Source: Anaerolineales bacterium UBA2232
GTDB taxonomy: Bacteria > Chloroflexota > Anaerolineae > UBA2200
Direction: 5' to 3'
NCBI GenBank assembly: GCA_002348045.1
Contig: DDYO01000158.1
Coordinates: forward strand, 1 to 5,242
DNA: 5,242 nucleotides
Positions 1 to 5,242 of this stretch are shown here, piece by piece. The notes below the pieces were generated by a model that did not search any database, was not told the origin of the DNA, and worked only from the letters and a program-made list of their open reading frames with translations. Every line of letters starts with the position of its first letter. Position 1 is the stretch's first letter. Made by a program: the position numbers and the translations under genes.

Positions 1-1039
1 TACCAATGATCTGGCTGGTGGGCGTCACCAGCGGCGGGTAACCCAGGTCAGCCCGCACCTTGGGTACTTCGGCGAGAACCTCCTCGTAGCGATCAAAGAC
101 CTTTTGCTCTCGCAGTTGCGACACCAGATTGGAAATCATTCCTCCCGGTATCTGGTATTGCAGCACACGAACATCCACCCCAGCCACCCCACCCTCATGT
201 TCTCCGTAGGCCTTGCGCACCTCAGTCCAGTAGGACGCGATCTCAGAGAGCAGGTGAAGGTCGAGCCCGGTGTCGCGGGGTGTGTTCCTCAGCATGGCCA
301 CCAGAGACTCGATTGGCGGCTGGGAGGTACTCAAGGCCATGGACGATATCGCGCAGTCCGCCCCATCTAGGTCAGCTTCAGCCGCCTTCAAATACACCGT
401 CGTGCCCATGCCGCTTGTGTAATGAGTGTGGAACTGCAGTGGAACATGCAGGGCCTTCTTAAGGCGGTCGGTGAGGTCAAAGGCATCGTAAGGGGTGATG
501 AGCCCAGCCATGTCCTTTATGCAAATCGAATCCGCCCCCATGCCTTCGAGCTCGAGGGCCATCTGAACGAAGGAGTCTAGAGTGTGCACTGGGCTGGTAG
601 TATACGAGATTGCCGCCTGCACATGACCGCCCACACGCTTGGCCACCTGCATAGCAACGGCCATGTTCCTCACATCATTTAGCGCATCGAATATGCGGAA
701 CACATCAATACCGTTTGCCCGTGCCCTTGTGACGAACCTCTCAACGATGTCATCGGGGTAGTGGCGGTAGCCGACAAGGTTCTGTCCACGCAGCAGCATC
801 TGACAGTGGGTGTGGGGCAACCCGCTCTTGAGCAGTCTCGCTCTCTCCCACGGGTCCTCATTCAGGAATCTCATCGCCGAATCGAAGGTGGCGCCGCCCC
901 ACACCTCGGCTGACCAGAAGCCAGCAGCATCGATTTTGGGCAGCACCGGCAGCATGTCAACCACCTTCATCCGCGTGGCTAACAAGGACTGATGTGCGTC
1001 CCTCAAGGTTGTATCGGTAATGCGCAGAGGTTGAGTCAT
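1..1039 (-). CDS. Biotin-dependent carboxyltransferase, pyruvate carboxylase subunit B / oxaloacetate decarboxylase alpha / transcarboxylase 5S family (partial)
   Basis: This subunit transfers carboxyl groups between carboxybiotin and pyruvate/oxaloacetate. The first 346 residues are present and the frame is open at the window edge. They form the HMGL-like TIM barrel (about 3-280) and the start of the conserved carboxylase domain. The metal site is complete: Asp14 (TTLRDAHQS), Lys175 (CIKDMAG), His204 and His206 (FHTHYTSG), equivalent to Asp23, Lys184, His215 and His217 of the transcarboxylase 5S subunit. Other family blocks are CQMLLRGQNLVGYRHYPDD (79-97), FRIFDALND (114-122), SMALSTSQPPIE (233-244), YQIPGGMISNL (295-305) and PLVTPTSQIIG (336-346). 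There is no biotin carboxylase domain ahead of the barrel, so this is a stand-alone subunit and not a full-length pyruvate carboxylase. The missing C-terminus would show whether a biotinyl domain is fused (as in OadA and PycB) or absent (as in 5S). The gene lies nine bases after the PccB-like gene, which suggests one complex or one pathway. Confidence 0.94.
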   Translation of the reverse strand, partial: MTQPLRITDTTLRDAHQSLLATRMKVVDMLPVLPKIDAAGFWSAEVWGGATFDSAMRFLNEDPWERARLLKSGLPHTHCQMLLRGQNLVGYRHYPDDIVERFVTRARANGIDVFRIFDALNDVRNMAVAMQVAKRVGGHVQAAISYTTSPVHTLDSFVQMALELEGMGADSICIKDMAGLITPYDAFDLTDRLKKALHVPLQFHTHYTSGMGTTVYLKAAEADLDGADCAISSMALSTSQPPIESLVAMLRNTPRDTGLDLHLLSEIASYWTEVRKAYGEHEGGVAGVDVRVLQYQIPGGMISNLVSQLREQKVFDRYEEVLAEVPKVRADLGYPPLVTPTSQIIG

Positions 1040-1042
1040 CAT

Positions 1043-1049
1043 CTCCTTA
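1043..1049 (-). promoter_or_regulatory. Ribosome binding site of the 5S/PycB-like gene
   Basis: On the minus strand TAAGGAG fills most of the nine-base gap after the PccB-like stop and directly precedes two tandem ATG codons (1042 and 1039). The second ATG, three bases away, has the less cramped spacing and is preferred; the difference is one residue. Confidence 0.6.
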
Positions 1050-1051
1050 CC

Positions 1052-2611
1052 CTAGAGCGGGATGTTGCCATGTTTTTTCGGTGGGTTAGTGTCCCGCTTG
1101 TTCTGCAGACTCTCCAGTGCACTGATAACCAGGGGCCTGGTCTCACGGGGTTCTATCACATCGTCCACGTATCCCCGACCTGCCGCGATGTAGGGATTCA
1201 GAAAGCGCTCCCTGTACTCCTCCACCAGCTCCGCATGCCGGGCTGCAGGGTCAGTCGCCTCGGCGATTTCTTTGCGGAAGATCACGCTCACCGCGCCCTC
1301 TGCGCCCATGACAGCGATTTCAGCCGTAGGCCAGGCATAGTTTATATCACCCCGTACATGCTTGGAGCTCATGACATCGTACGCTCCCCCATAAGCCTTG
1401 CGGGTGATGATGGTAACCTTGGGTACCGTGGCCTCGCAATATGCGTAGAGCAGCTTTGCCCCATGCCTGATGATGCCACCATGTTCCTGCGACAGCCCGG
1501 GCAGAAATCCTGGCACATCCTCAAAGGTGACCAGCGGGATATTGAAACAGTCGCAGAAGCGCACAAATCGCGCTCCCTTGGTGGACGAGTCAATGTCCAG
1601 CACTCCGGCCAGAAAGGCAGGATTCTGACCCACCACGCCTACCACGCGACCATTGAACCGCGCAAACCCTACCGTCAGATTGCGCGCCCACAGCTCCTGC
1701 ACCTCGAAATAGTCGGCGTCATCTACCACGCGCCGGACCACGTCCCTCATGTCATATGGCTTGTTGGGATTGTCGGGCACGATGCTGTCCAGCTCCGGGT
1801 CCATCCGAAGGGGATCGTCGCTGGGCGTAACAAGCGGAGGATCCTCCATGTTGTTCTGGGGCAAAAAGCTCAGCAGACGCTTGAGCGTTCCGATACACTG
1901 CTGCTCACTCTCGGCCGCAAAGTGGGCCACGCCGCTGATTGAGTTGTGAGTGAGCGCCCCGCCCAACTGCTCGTGGGTAACCTCCTCGTGGGTAACTGCT
2001 TTGATGACATCGGGACCAGTGATAAACATGTTGCTGGTTCCCTTTACCATCAGGACAAAGTCAGTCATGGCCGGGGAATACACAGCTCCCCCCGCGCAAG
2101 GACCCATGACGGCCGATATCTGAGGGATCACTCCCGAGGCCATCACGTTACGGAGGAAGATATCAGCGTATCCGCCCAGGGACACTACGCCCTCCTGGAT
2201 GCGGGCACCGCCGGAATCATTCAGGCCCACCACCGGCGCCCCCGCCTTCATCGCCAGGTCCATGATCTTGCAAATCTTGCCTGCATGCGCTTCACCCAGC
2301 GAGCCGCCAAATACCGTAAAGTCCTGGGAGAACAGGTACACGAGCCGGCCATCGACTGTGGCGTATCCAGTGACAACTCCGTCACCGTACGGGCGGCTAT
2401 CTTCGATGCCAAAGCCAGTCGCTCGATGGGTCACCAGCGCATCCAACTCCCGGAAGCTCCCCTGGTCACACAGGGCCCCAATGCGTTCCCGTGCCGTAAG
2501 CTTCCCAGCAGCGTGCTGCCTGGCAATCCGCTCGGCGCCCCCCCCGGAAAGCGCCGCCCGCTTGAGTCCACGTAGCCTCTCGATCCTACCGTCTGCCACT
2601 TTGCTCCTCAC
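1052..2611 (-). CDS. Acyl-CoA carboxyltransferase subunit, propionyl-CoA carboxylase beta / methylmalonyl-CoA carboxytransferase 12S type
   Basis: This crotonase-fold subunit moves a carboxyl group between carboxybiotin and an acyl-CoA, most likely propionyl-CoA/methylmalonyl-CoA. The 519-residue length matches PccB and 12S. Both halves of the fold are intact: N-half GKLTARERI (36-44), [10 protein letters not shown] (132-141) and the oxyanion loop GPCAGGA (170-176); C-half [10 protein letters not shown] (363-372), the second loop AYGGAYD (406-412), [15 protein letters not shown] (426-440) and the tail KKHGNIPL (512-519), a hallmark of the PccB/12S/MmdA group. Asp412 in GGAYD corresponds, from memory, to Asp422 of Streptomyces PccB, which favours propionyl-CoA over acetyl-CoA. 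There is no biotinyl or biotin carboxylase domain, so partner proteins are needed. The 5S/PycB-like gene follows after nine bases. Alternatives are the beta subunit of a propionyl-CoA carboxylase, the alpha subunit of sodium-pumping methylmalonyl-CoA decarboxylase, or the 12S part of transcarboxylase. Confidence 0.94.
   Translation of the reverse strand: MRSKVADGRIERLRGLKRAALSGGGAERIARQHAAGKLTARERIGALCDQGSFRELDALVTHRATGFGIEDSRPYGDGVVTGYATVDGRLVYLFSQDFTVFGGSLGEAHAGKICKIMDLAMKAGAPVVGLNDSGGARIQEGVVSLGGYADIFLRNVMASGVIPQISAVMGPCAGGAVYSPAMTDFVLMVKGTSNMFITGPDVIKAVTHEEVTHEQLGGALTHNSISGVAHFAAESEQQCIGTLKRLLSFLPQNNMEDPPLVTPSDDPLRMDPELDSIVPDNPNKPYDMRDVVRRVVDDADYFEVQELWARNLTVGFARFNGRVVGVVGQNPAFLAGVLDIDSSTKGARFVRFCDCFNIPLVTFEDVPGFLPGLSQEHGGIIRHGAKLLYAYCEATVPKVTIITRKAYGGAYDVMSSKHVRGDINYAWPTAEIAVMGAEGAVSVIFRKEIAEATDPAARHAELVEEYRERFLNPYIAAGRGYVDDVIEPRETRPLVISALESLQNKRDTNPPKKHGNIPL
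2604..2609 (-). promoter_or_regulatory. Shine-Dalgarno bearing on the start of the PccB-like gene
   Basis: On the minus strand GAGGAG lies four bases before an in-frame GTG at 2599 (residue 5 of the longer form). The outer GTG at 2611 has its own candidate, AAGGA at 2619-2615, three bases away and inside the end of the TPR gene. Both starts are plausible and the sequence alone does not settle it: 519 or 515 residues. Confidence 0.4.
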
Positions 2612-3691
2612 TCATCCTTCTGTCTTATCGACTTTATCCGCACGCGAGGCGGCACCCCGCTCAATATCGCGAAAGGTCATGTGGTCTTGAGTCGCCGCCC
2701 TATGCATGAGCACACCCAGGCCCATTAGCGTTCGACCAACCTGGTCTACTCCGCGCCGATCACCCGCATTCCTAAAGTGCGCCATGCTGCGGTATAGCCA
2801 CCGCACCCCATCCGCATGCTCGCCAGTCTGAGCCCGCAGGCATCCCAACTCGAAACACGCCTGTGCCTGGCCTCGGTCGCTCTGTTCGTGCTCTTCATCG
2901 CGAAGCCATGCCGTCAGCCAGGCTGCCTGCAAGTCCCATTCACCCCTCATCTGCAGCAGGTTGGCGATGTCCCGCTTCACCATCCGCTGACCCATCAGAT
3001 CGCCGAGGCGAATGAAGCTATCCAGGCAGCGTTCATAGTAGCCAGCTGCCGAATCCCACTGGCCCAATGCCAGACAGCAGTCGCCAGCCATGTTGAGTAA
3101 CAAAGCGTGTGTCGACTCATCCCTGGCCTCCTGAGCCGAGACACAAGCTTCCTCTACCAGGGTGAGGGCATCAGCGAATCGCCGCGTGGCCTGCTTTGCC
3201 CGAATTAGCAGCTGGCGAGCAGCAAAGAGCAGATTGGCTTGCCGCGACAGTCGGGCCCATTCCATGGCCCGTTCCAGTGCCACAGTCGCCTGCTGCCATT
3301 CCTCAGCCAGCGCCCATGCCCGGCCTTCCCGAAGCGCCTCCAACGACTTCCCAGGCTCGTCGGGCGCCAGACCCTCCTGTGCGGCAGCGTATTGTCGCGC
3401 TGCATCACGGGGTTTGCCCCATTTTTCCAGAACTGCCCCCCGTTGCGAGTGCAGTTCGCGGCAGAGGTAGTCGTCTGGCCGAGCTCTGTCAAGCGCACGT
3501 CCCAAAGCAGCCTCCGCTTCCGGCCAGTTCTTTGCCTCAGTGAGGGTGGCGGCCTCGTGGATCAGTTCGTTCAGGTCGTCACGCCGCTCGCGCTGTGTCT
3601 TCCTTTCGCGCCAGCGAACAGCTGACCACACCAGGAGCGCTGCAGCGGTGGCCGCCACAATTGCCATGAGAGACCCGGGCCACGGGTTCAC
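2612..3691 (-). CDS. Membrane-anchored TPR-repeat protein of unknown function
   Basis: I do not recognise this as a named family. From the GTG at 3691 it has 359 residues. Residues 7-25 ([19 protein letters not shown]) form one hydrophobic segment, followed by a strongly basic stretch ([12 protein letters not shown]). By the positive-inside rule this suggests an N-terminal anchor with the rest in the cytoplasm. The remainder is about seven to eight TPR-like helix pairs of ~34-37 residues, roughly 40-72, 76-110, 116-149, 153-187, 194-230, 234-267, 274-310 and 314-332. They show the usual Trp/Ala/Leu pattern, for example [15 protein letters not shown] and [16 protein letters not shown]. No catalytic domain is visible, and the tail after ~335 is polar. 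The GTG is chosen because it overlaps the deaminase stop as GTGA; an in-frame GTG at 3712 would add seven residues but lacks an upstream Shine-Dalgarno, and ATG at 3667 would clip the anchor. Its stop directly precedes the carboxyltransferase GTG. A scaffold or assembly role is only a guess. Confidence 0.85.
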   Translation of the reverse strand: MNPWPGSLMAIVAATAAALLVWSAVRWRERKTQRERRDDLNELIHEAATLTEAKNWPEAEAALGRALDRARPDDYLCRELHSQRGAVLEKWGKPRDAARQYAAAQEGLAPDEPGKSLEALREGRAWALAEEWQQATVALERAMEWARLSRQANLLFAARQLLIRAKQATRRFADALTLVEEACVSAQEARDESTHALLLNMAGDCCLALGQWDSAAGYYERCLDSFIRLGDLMGQRMVKRDIANLLQMRGEWDLQAAWLTAWLRDEEHEQSDRGQAQACFELGCLRAQTGEHADGVRWLYRSMAHFRNAGDRRGVDQVGRTLMGLGVLMHRAATQDHMTFRDIERGAASRADKVDKTEG

Positions 3692-4149
3692 TCCTGATCC
3701 GACGCCTTCCACTGTACCAGCTCTATTCCCGCCTGCTGAATGAACGATCGAGCCAGCTCATCGGGATAGCTGTTTGCCGCTACAACGCGTCGGATGCCGG
3801 CATTGATGATCATTTTGGCGCAAGTGATGCACGGCTGGTGGGTAGTGTAGATGTCGGCTCCCGCGACCTGGATGCCGTGAAGGGCAGCCTGGATAATGGC
3901 ATTCTGCTCCGCATGAAGGCCCCGACAAATCTCTTGCCGTTCGCCCGACGGGATTCCCAGTTCGGCCCGGAGGCACCCCGTCTCATCACAATGCGGGAAC
4001 CCCGCTGGCGCTCCATTGTAGCCAGTGGACAGGATTCGCTTGTCCTTCACGATGACCGCACCCACGTGACGCCGCACACAGGTAGAGCGCGTCGCAACCT
4101 CTTGCGCAATCTTGACGAAATAGTCATCCCACGACGGCCTCAAGGTCAT
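3688..4149 (-). CDS. Deoxycytidylate (dCMP) deaminase, ComEB-type
   Basis: A zinc enzyme of the cytidine deaminase superfamily that hydrolyses dCMP to dUMP, the substrate of the ThyX encoded just upstream. It has 153 residues, a usual length. The zinc site is complete: HAE at 79-81 (His79 ligand, Glu81 proton shuttle) and PCITC at 106-110 (Cys107 and Cys110 ligands). The segments typical of dCMP deaminases, as opposed to free-base, tRNA or riboflavin deaminases, are present: [13 protein letters not shown] (42-54), [14 protein letters not shown] (58-71) and [11 protein letters not shown] (75-85). The N-terminus [12 protein letters not shown] is also typical. The ATG overlaps the thyX stop and the TGA overlaps the start of the TPR gene (GTGA), so it sits tightly within the operon. 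Together with ThyX it supplies dTMP from dCMP. I see no extra regulatory domain. The ComEB name reflects family membership and does not imply competence. Confidence 0.96.
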   Translation of the reverse strand: MTLRPSWDDYFVKIAQEVATRSTCVRRHVGAVIVKDKRILSTGYNGAPAGFPHCDETGCLRAELGIPSGERQEICRGLHAEQNAIIQAALHGIQVAGADIYTTHQPCITCAKMIINAGIRRVVAANSYPDELARSFIQQAGIELVQWKASDQE

Positions 4150-4802
4150 GACGCCGACTCCCCCAACATGAACTCACGAAAGGCAGCAGCCGTAACCGGC
4201 ATAGCTTCCGAGTACAACTCGAGAACGGCCAACGCATACTCACGGTGCTCCCACTGCGCCGATTTGTGGATGCGCTTTTGGAGCCAGTTCATCAACGACC
4301 ACGCGTTGACCGTCCAGATGAACTCGGTGTAGACGCCCAGGCCCAGAACCGCCCGGGCGCGCTCCTTGGGCCAGCCGGCAGCCGTCAGCTGCTCGTACGT
4401 GTCAAACGCAGATTCCATGTGCCGGACGTAAAGGTCCGTAGATGATTCGTCCTCGGGAACATAGTACTCACGATCCGCCACGCAGTATCGCAGGCTCTTC
4501 TCGTTGTACGAGGCCATTCGATGACGCATCCACTGGCGTGCCACAAAGAGAGGGCATTTGACCCCCCAACGAAATACCGCGTGCTCAAACACGGTATTGT
4601 GTTTCGGGTCGCTCTTGAGCAGGCGTCGAATCAACCTGATGTCAGACTGCCGGTCCGCCGCTTCCGACTGGTAGCAAATCCGTGCACCGCGAACCACTGC
4701 ATCGTCACCACCCATGCAGTCTTCCATCTGTACCCAACCTTGGTCAAGAACTCGCAGCCGCTTGCCCGTCAATCCTGTGTTCGATTCCATTGGCTCCGCC
4801 AC
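4146..4802 (-). CDS. thyX: Flavin-dependent thymidylate synthase ThyX
   Basis: ThyX converts dUMP to dTMP using methylene-tetrahydrofolate, FAD and NAD(P)H, replacing ThyA. The 218-residue length is normal for the family. The signature RHR-X7-S is present at residues 93-103 ([11 protein letters not shown]), followed by LRY. Upstream, FEHAVF (72-77) carries the conserved His74 of the flavin site. Downstream, YTEFIWTVN (158-166) and KR...SAQWE (176-185) match the dUMP/FAD-binding C-terminal half, with Arg177 at the position of the essential Arg174 of the Thermotoga enzyme. Two positions differ from what I remember as usual: Gly154 where Pro is common (VLPL) and Trp168 where Arg is common (NARS). 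The GTG at 4802 is chosen because of the GAGAGGA site seven bases upstream. The final codons overlap the deaminase start (ATGA), so the two are probably translationally coupled. This is the first gene of the apparent operon. Confidence 0.97.
   Translation of the reverse strand: MAEPMESNTGLTGKRLRVLDQGWVQMEDCMGGDDAVVRGARICYQSEAADRQSDIRLIRRLLKSDPKHNTVFEHAVFRWGVKCPLFVARQWMRHRMASYNEKSLRYCVADREYYVPEDESSTDLYVRHMESAFDTYEQLTAAGWPKERARAVLGLGVYTEFIWTVNAWSLMNWLQKRIHKSAQWEHREYALAVLELYSEAMPVTAAAFREFMLGESAS
4158..4164 (-). promoter_or_regulatory. Ribosome binding site of the dCMP deaminase gene
   Basis: On the minus strand GGGGGAG lies inside the end of thyX, eight bases before the deaminase ATG at 4149. 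With the four-base ATGA overlap it supports this start and coupled translation. Confidence 0.5.
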
Positions 4803-4809
4803 TAAAGCG

Positions 4810-4816
4810 TCCTCTC
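4810..4816 (-). promoter_or_regulatory. Ribosome binding site of thyX
   Basis: On the minus strand GAGAGGA lies seven bases before the GTG at 4802. This spacing supports the GTG as the thyX start over the in-frame ATG at 4790 (residue 5), which is preceded only by a short CGGAG three bases away. Confidence 0.6.
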
Positions 4817-4827
4817 ATTGAATACGC

Positions 4828-4841
4828 ATGCCGTCCGGCAT
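4828..4841. repeat. 14-base inverted repeat (ATGCCG-N2-CGGCAT) upstream of thyX
   Basis: Two perfect 6-base arms, ATGCCG and CGGCAT, are separated by two bases and centred about 33 bases upstream of the thyX GTG. The two-base spacing is too tight for a stable RNA loop using all pairs, so a DNA operator for a dimeric regulator is the more natural reading. It does not resemble an NrdR box, and I do not recognise it as a known operator. Confidence 0.35.
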
Positions 4842-4848
4842 TGCCACT

Positions 4849-4869
4849 AGCAGCCTGGCCAGCACTGCT
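4849..4869. repeat. Imperfect inverted repeat in thyX leader
   Basis: The outer arms AGCAG and CTGCT are complementary and flank a central palindrome CTGGCCAG, with unequal spacers of two bases and one base. As RNA this could form a short imperfect hairpin with a small loop. As DNA it could be a protein-binding dyad. No T-run follows on either strand, so it is not an intrinsic terminator. Function is unknown and chance occurrence in G+C-rich DNA is possible. Confidence 0.3.
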
Positions 4870-4913
4870 TCACCGCTACTCCCACTGGCGCTTGACGCTC
4901 ACCGCGACTCGGT

Positions 4914-4923
4914 ATGTATAACA
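4914..4923 (-). promoter_or_regulatory. Possible extended -10 promoter element for the thyX operon
   Basis: On the minus strand this reads TGTTATACAT, matching the extended -10 pattern TG-N-TATAnT closely though not fully. It lies just inside the gap after the acyl-CoA dehydrogenase stop. Transcription from it would give a thyX leader of roughly 105 bases containing both inverted repeats. I find no convincing -35 hexamer 16-18 bases upstream, but extended -10 promoters can do without one. It is a motif match by eye only, in a region where such matches arise by chance. Confidence 0.25.
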
Positions 4924-4929
4924 CCCATC

Positions 4930-5242
4930 CTACTGAAGGAGCGCGCGGGCAATCACCATCCGCTGCACCTCGCTGGTCCCCTCATAGATCTCGGTTATCT
5001 TGGCATCACGATAGTTCCGCTCCACCGAGTACTCTTTCATGTACCCGTAGCCACCGTGCACCTGCACTGCGCGGTCGGCAACAAACACTGCCGTCTCCGA
5101 TGCAAACAGCTTGGCCATGGACGCCTCCAACGTGAACGCCTCACCAGAGTCCTTCTTCAACGCGGCCTGGTAGGTCAGAAGCCTGGCGGCGCTGATTCGC
5201 GTTGCCATGTCGGCCAGCATCCACTGTATTGCCTGAAACTCG
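4930..5242 (-). CDS. Acyl-CoA dehydrogenase, C-terminal part (partial at window edge)
   Basis: This is the last 103 residues of an FAD-dependent acyl-CoA dehydrogenase, which introduces the alpha-beta double bond into an acyl-CoA and passes electrons to ETF. The reading frame is open to the window edge and ends at a TAG at 4932-4930. The fragment begins EFQAIQW, then [19 protein letters not shown], the first helices of the C-terminal four-helix domain. It continues with AKLFASE, the FAD-contacting [13 protein letters not shown] segment, [20 protein letters not shown] and a normal short tail. The Glu of IYEGT (fragment residue 87) lies where the catalytic base sits in the short- and medium-chain classes (Glu376 of MCAD), whereas isovaleryl- and long-chain enzymes carry theirs elsewhere. 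Substrate chain length cannot be told from this end. The N-terminal and beta-barrel domains lie outside the window. The gene runs in the same direction as thyX but is separated from it by 127 bases, so it may belong to another transcript. Confidence 0.96.
   Translation of the reverse strand, partial: EFQAIQWMLADMATRISAARLLTYQAALKKDSGEAFTLEASMAKLFASETAVFVADRAVQVHGGYGYMKEYSVERNYRDAKITEIYEGTSEVQRMVIARALLQ

Larger units (their letters stand above)
4803..4929 (-). other. Non-coding gap and probable leader upstream of thyX
   Basis: This 127-base stretch between the acyl-CoA dehydrogenase stop and the thyX GTG is the only sizeable non-coding DNA in the window. It holds a possible extended -10 near its upstream end, two short inverted repeats in its thyX-proximal half and the thyX ribosome binding site. 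I see no hairpin followed by a T-run, so there is no intrinsic terminator for the upstream gene, and read-through from it into thyX is possible. I see no riboswitch consensus that I recognise. Only very short ORFs (8-9 codons) occur in it and they look incidental. Confidence 0.6.

Noticed and set aside
992..1942. Long plus-strand open frame of 316 codons
   Set aside because: It lies fully antisense to the PccB-like gene, whose translation matches a conserved family from end to end; the plus-strand product resembles nothing I know and reflects codon bias in G+C-rich DNA.
1946..2575. Plus-strand open frame of 209 codons
   Set aside because: Antisense to the N-terminal half of the PccB-like gene, with no recognisable domain and no convincing ribosome binding site.
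2199..2690. Plus-strand open frame of 163 codons crossing the TPR/PccB junction
   Set aside because: Composition is Ser/Pro/Ala-rich with no domain, typical of an antisense shadow.
3838..4332. Plus-strand open frame of 164 codons across the deaminase/thyX junction
   Set aside because: Antisense to two genes with intact catalytic motifs; no family resemblance of its own.
4815..4841. Eight-codon minus-strand ORF (MPDGMRIQ) ending just before the thyX ribosome binding site, considered as a leader peptide
   Set aside because: Weak or no Shine-Dalgarno, and its ATG is part of the inverted repeat; no run of regulatory codons. Too short to support without conservation.
4911..4926. NrdR box (deoxynucleotide regulon operator) near the thyX promoter
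   Set aside because: The A+T-rich segment GGGTGTTATACATACC has only loose likeness to the NrdR consensus and lacks its symmetry; there is no second box at the expected spacing.
4803..4929. Intrinsic terminator for the acyl-CoA dehydrogenase gene
   Set aside because: The dyads in the gap are short or imperfect and no T-run follows either of them on the minus strand.
1..5242. Mobile elements, CRISPR arrays, tRNA or rRNA genes, frameshifted genes
   Set aside because: No transposase, direct-repeat arrays, cloverleaf or rRNA-like sequence seen; every gene reads through without internal stops, and the two incomplete genes are cut only by the window edges.

Overview
All six genes in this window lie on the minus strand, so transcription runs from high to low coordinates, and coding density is very high. 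Gene order in the direction of transcription is: the C-terminal end of an acyl-CoA dehydrogenase (5242 to 4930, cut by the window edge); a 127-base non-coding gap; thyX, flavin-dependent thymidylate synthase (4802 to 4146); a dCMP deaminase (4149 to 3688); a membrane-anchored TPR protein of unknown function (3691 to 2612); a PccB/12S-type acyl-CoA carboxyltransferase (2611 to 1052); and the first ~346 residues of a pyruvate/oxaloacetate-type carboxyltransferase of the 5S/PycB/OadA family (1039 to 1, cut by the other edge). No RNA genes, mobile elements, CRISPR arrays or pseudogenes were seen.

The last five genes look like one transcription unit. thyX and the deaminase overlap by four bases (ATGA). 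The deaminase and the TPR gene overlap by four bases (GTGA). The TPR stop abuts the outermost GTG of the carboxyltransferase. Nine bases, holding a Shine-Dalgarno sequence, separate the two carboxyltransferase genes. The gap upstream of thyX is the only sizeable non-coding stretch. It holds a possible extended -10 element, two short inverted repeats and a good thyX ribosome binding site, so it is the likely promoter region of the operon.

Two biochemical themes share this operon. The first is dTMP synthesis: dCMP deaminase makes dUMP and ThyX methylates it, giving a route from dCMP to dTMP. The second is biotin-dependent carboxyl transfer: a propionyl-CoA/methylmalonyl-CoA type subunit next to a pyruvate/oxaloacetate type subunit. 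This is the pair found in transcarboxylase, and also in separate propionyl-CoA carboxylase and pyruvate carboxylase or decarboxylase systems. No biotin carboxylase or biotinyl carrier is visible, though the missing C-terminus or downstream genes may supply them. The TPR gene joins the two themes and is the least explained part of the window.

Organism: a bacterium with moderately high G+C (high fifties per cent by eye), ThyX-based thymidylate synthesis and acyl-CoA/propionyl-CoA metabolism. The gene types and residue patterns would fit Chloroflexota (Dehalococcoidia-like) or a similar anaerobic or syntrophic lineage. That placement is an impression from memory of family sequences, not shown by the window. 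Each enzyme belongs to a known family; what may be new is the arrangement and the TPR protein, not a wholly new enzyme system.
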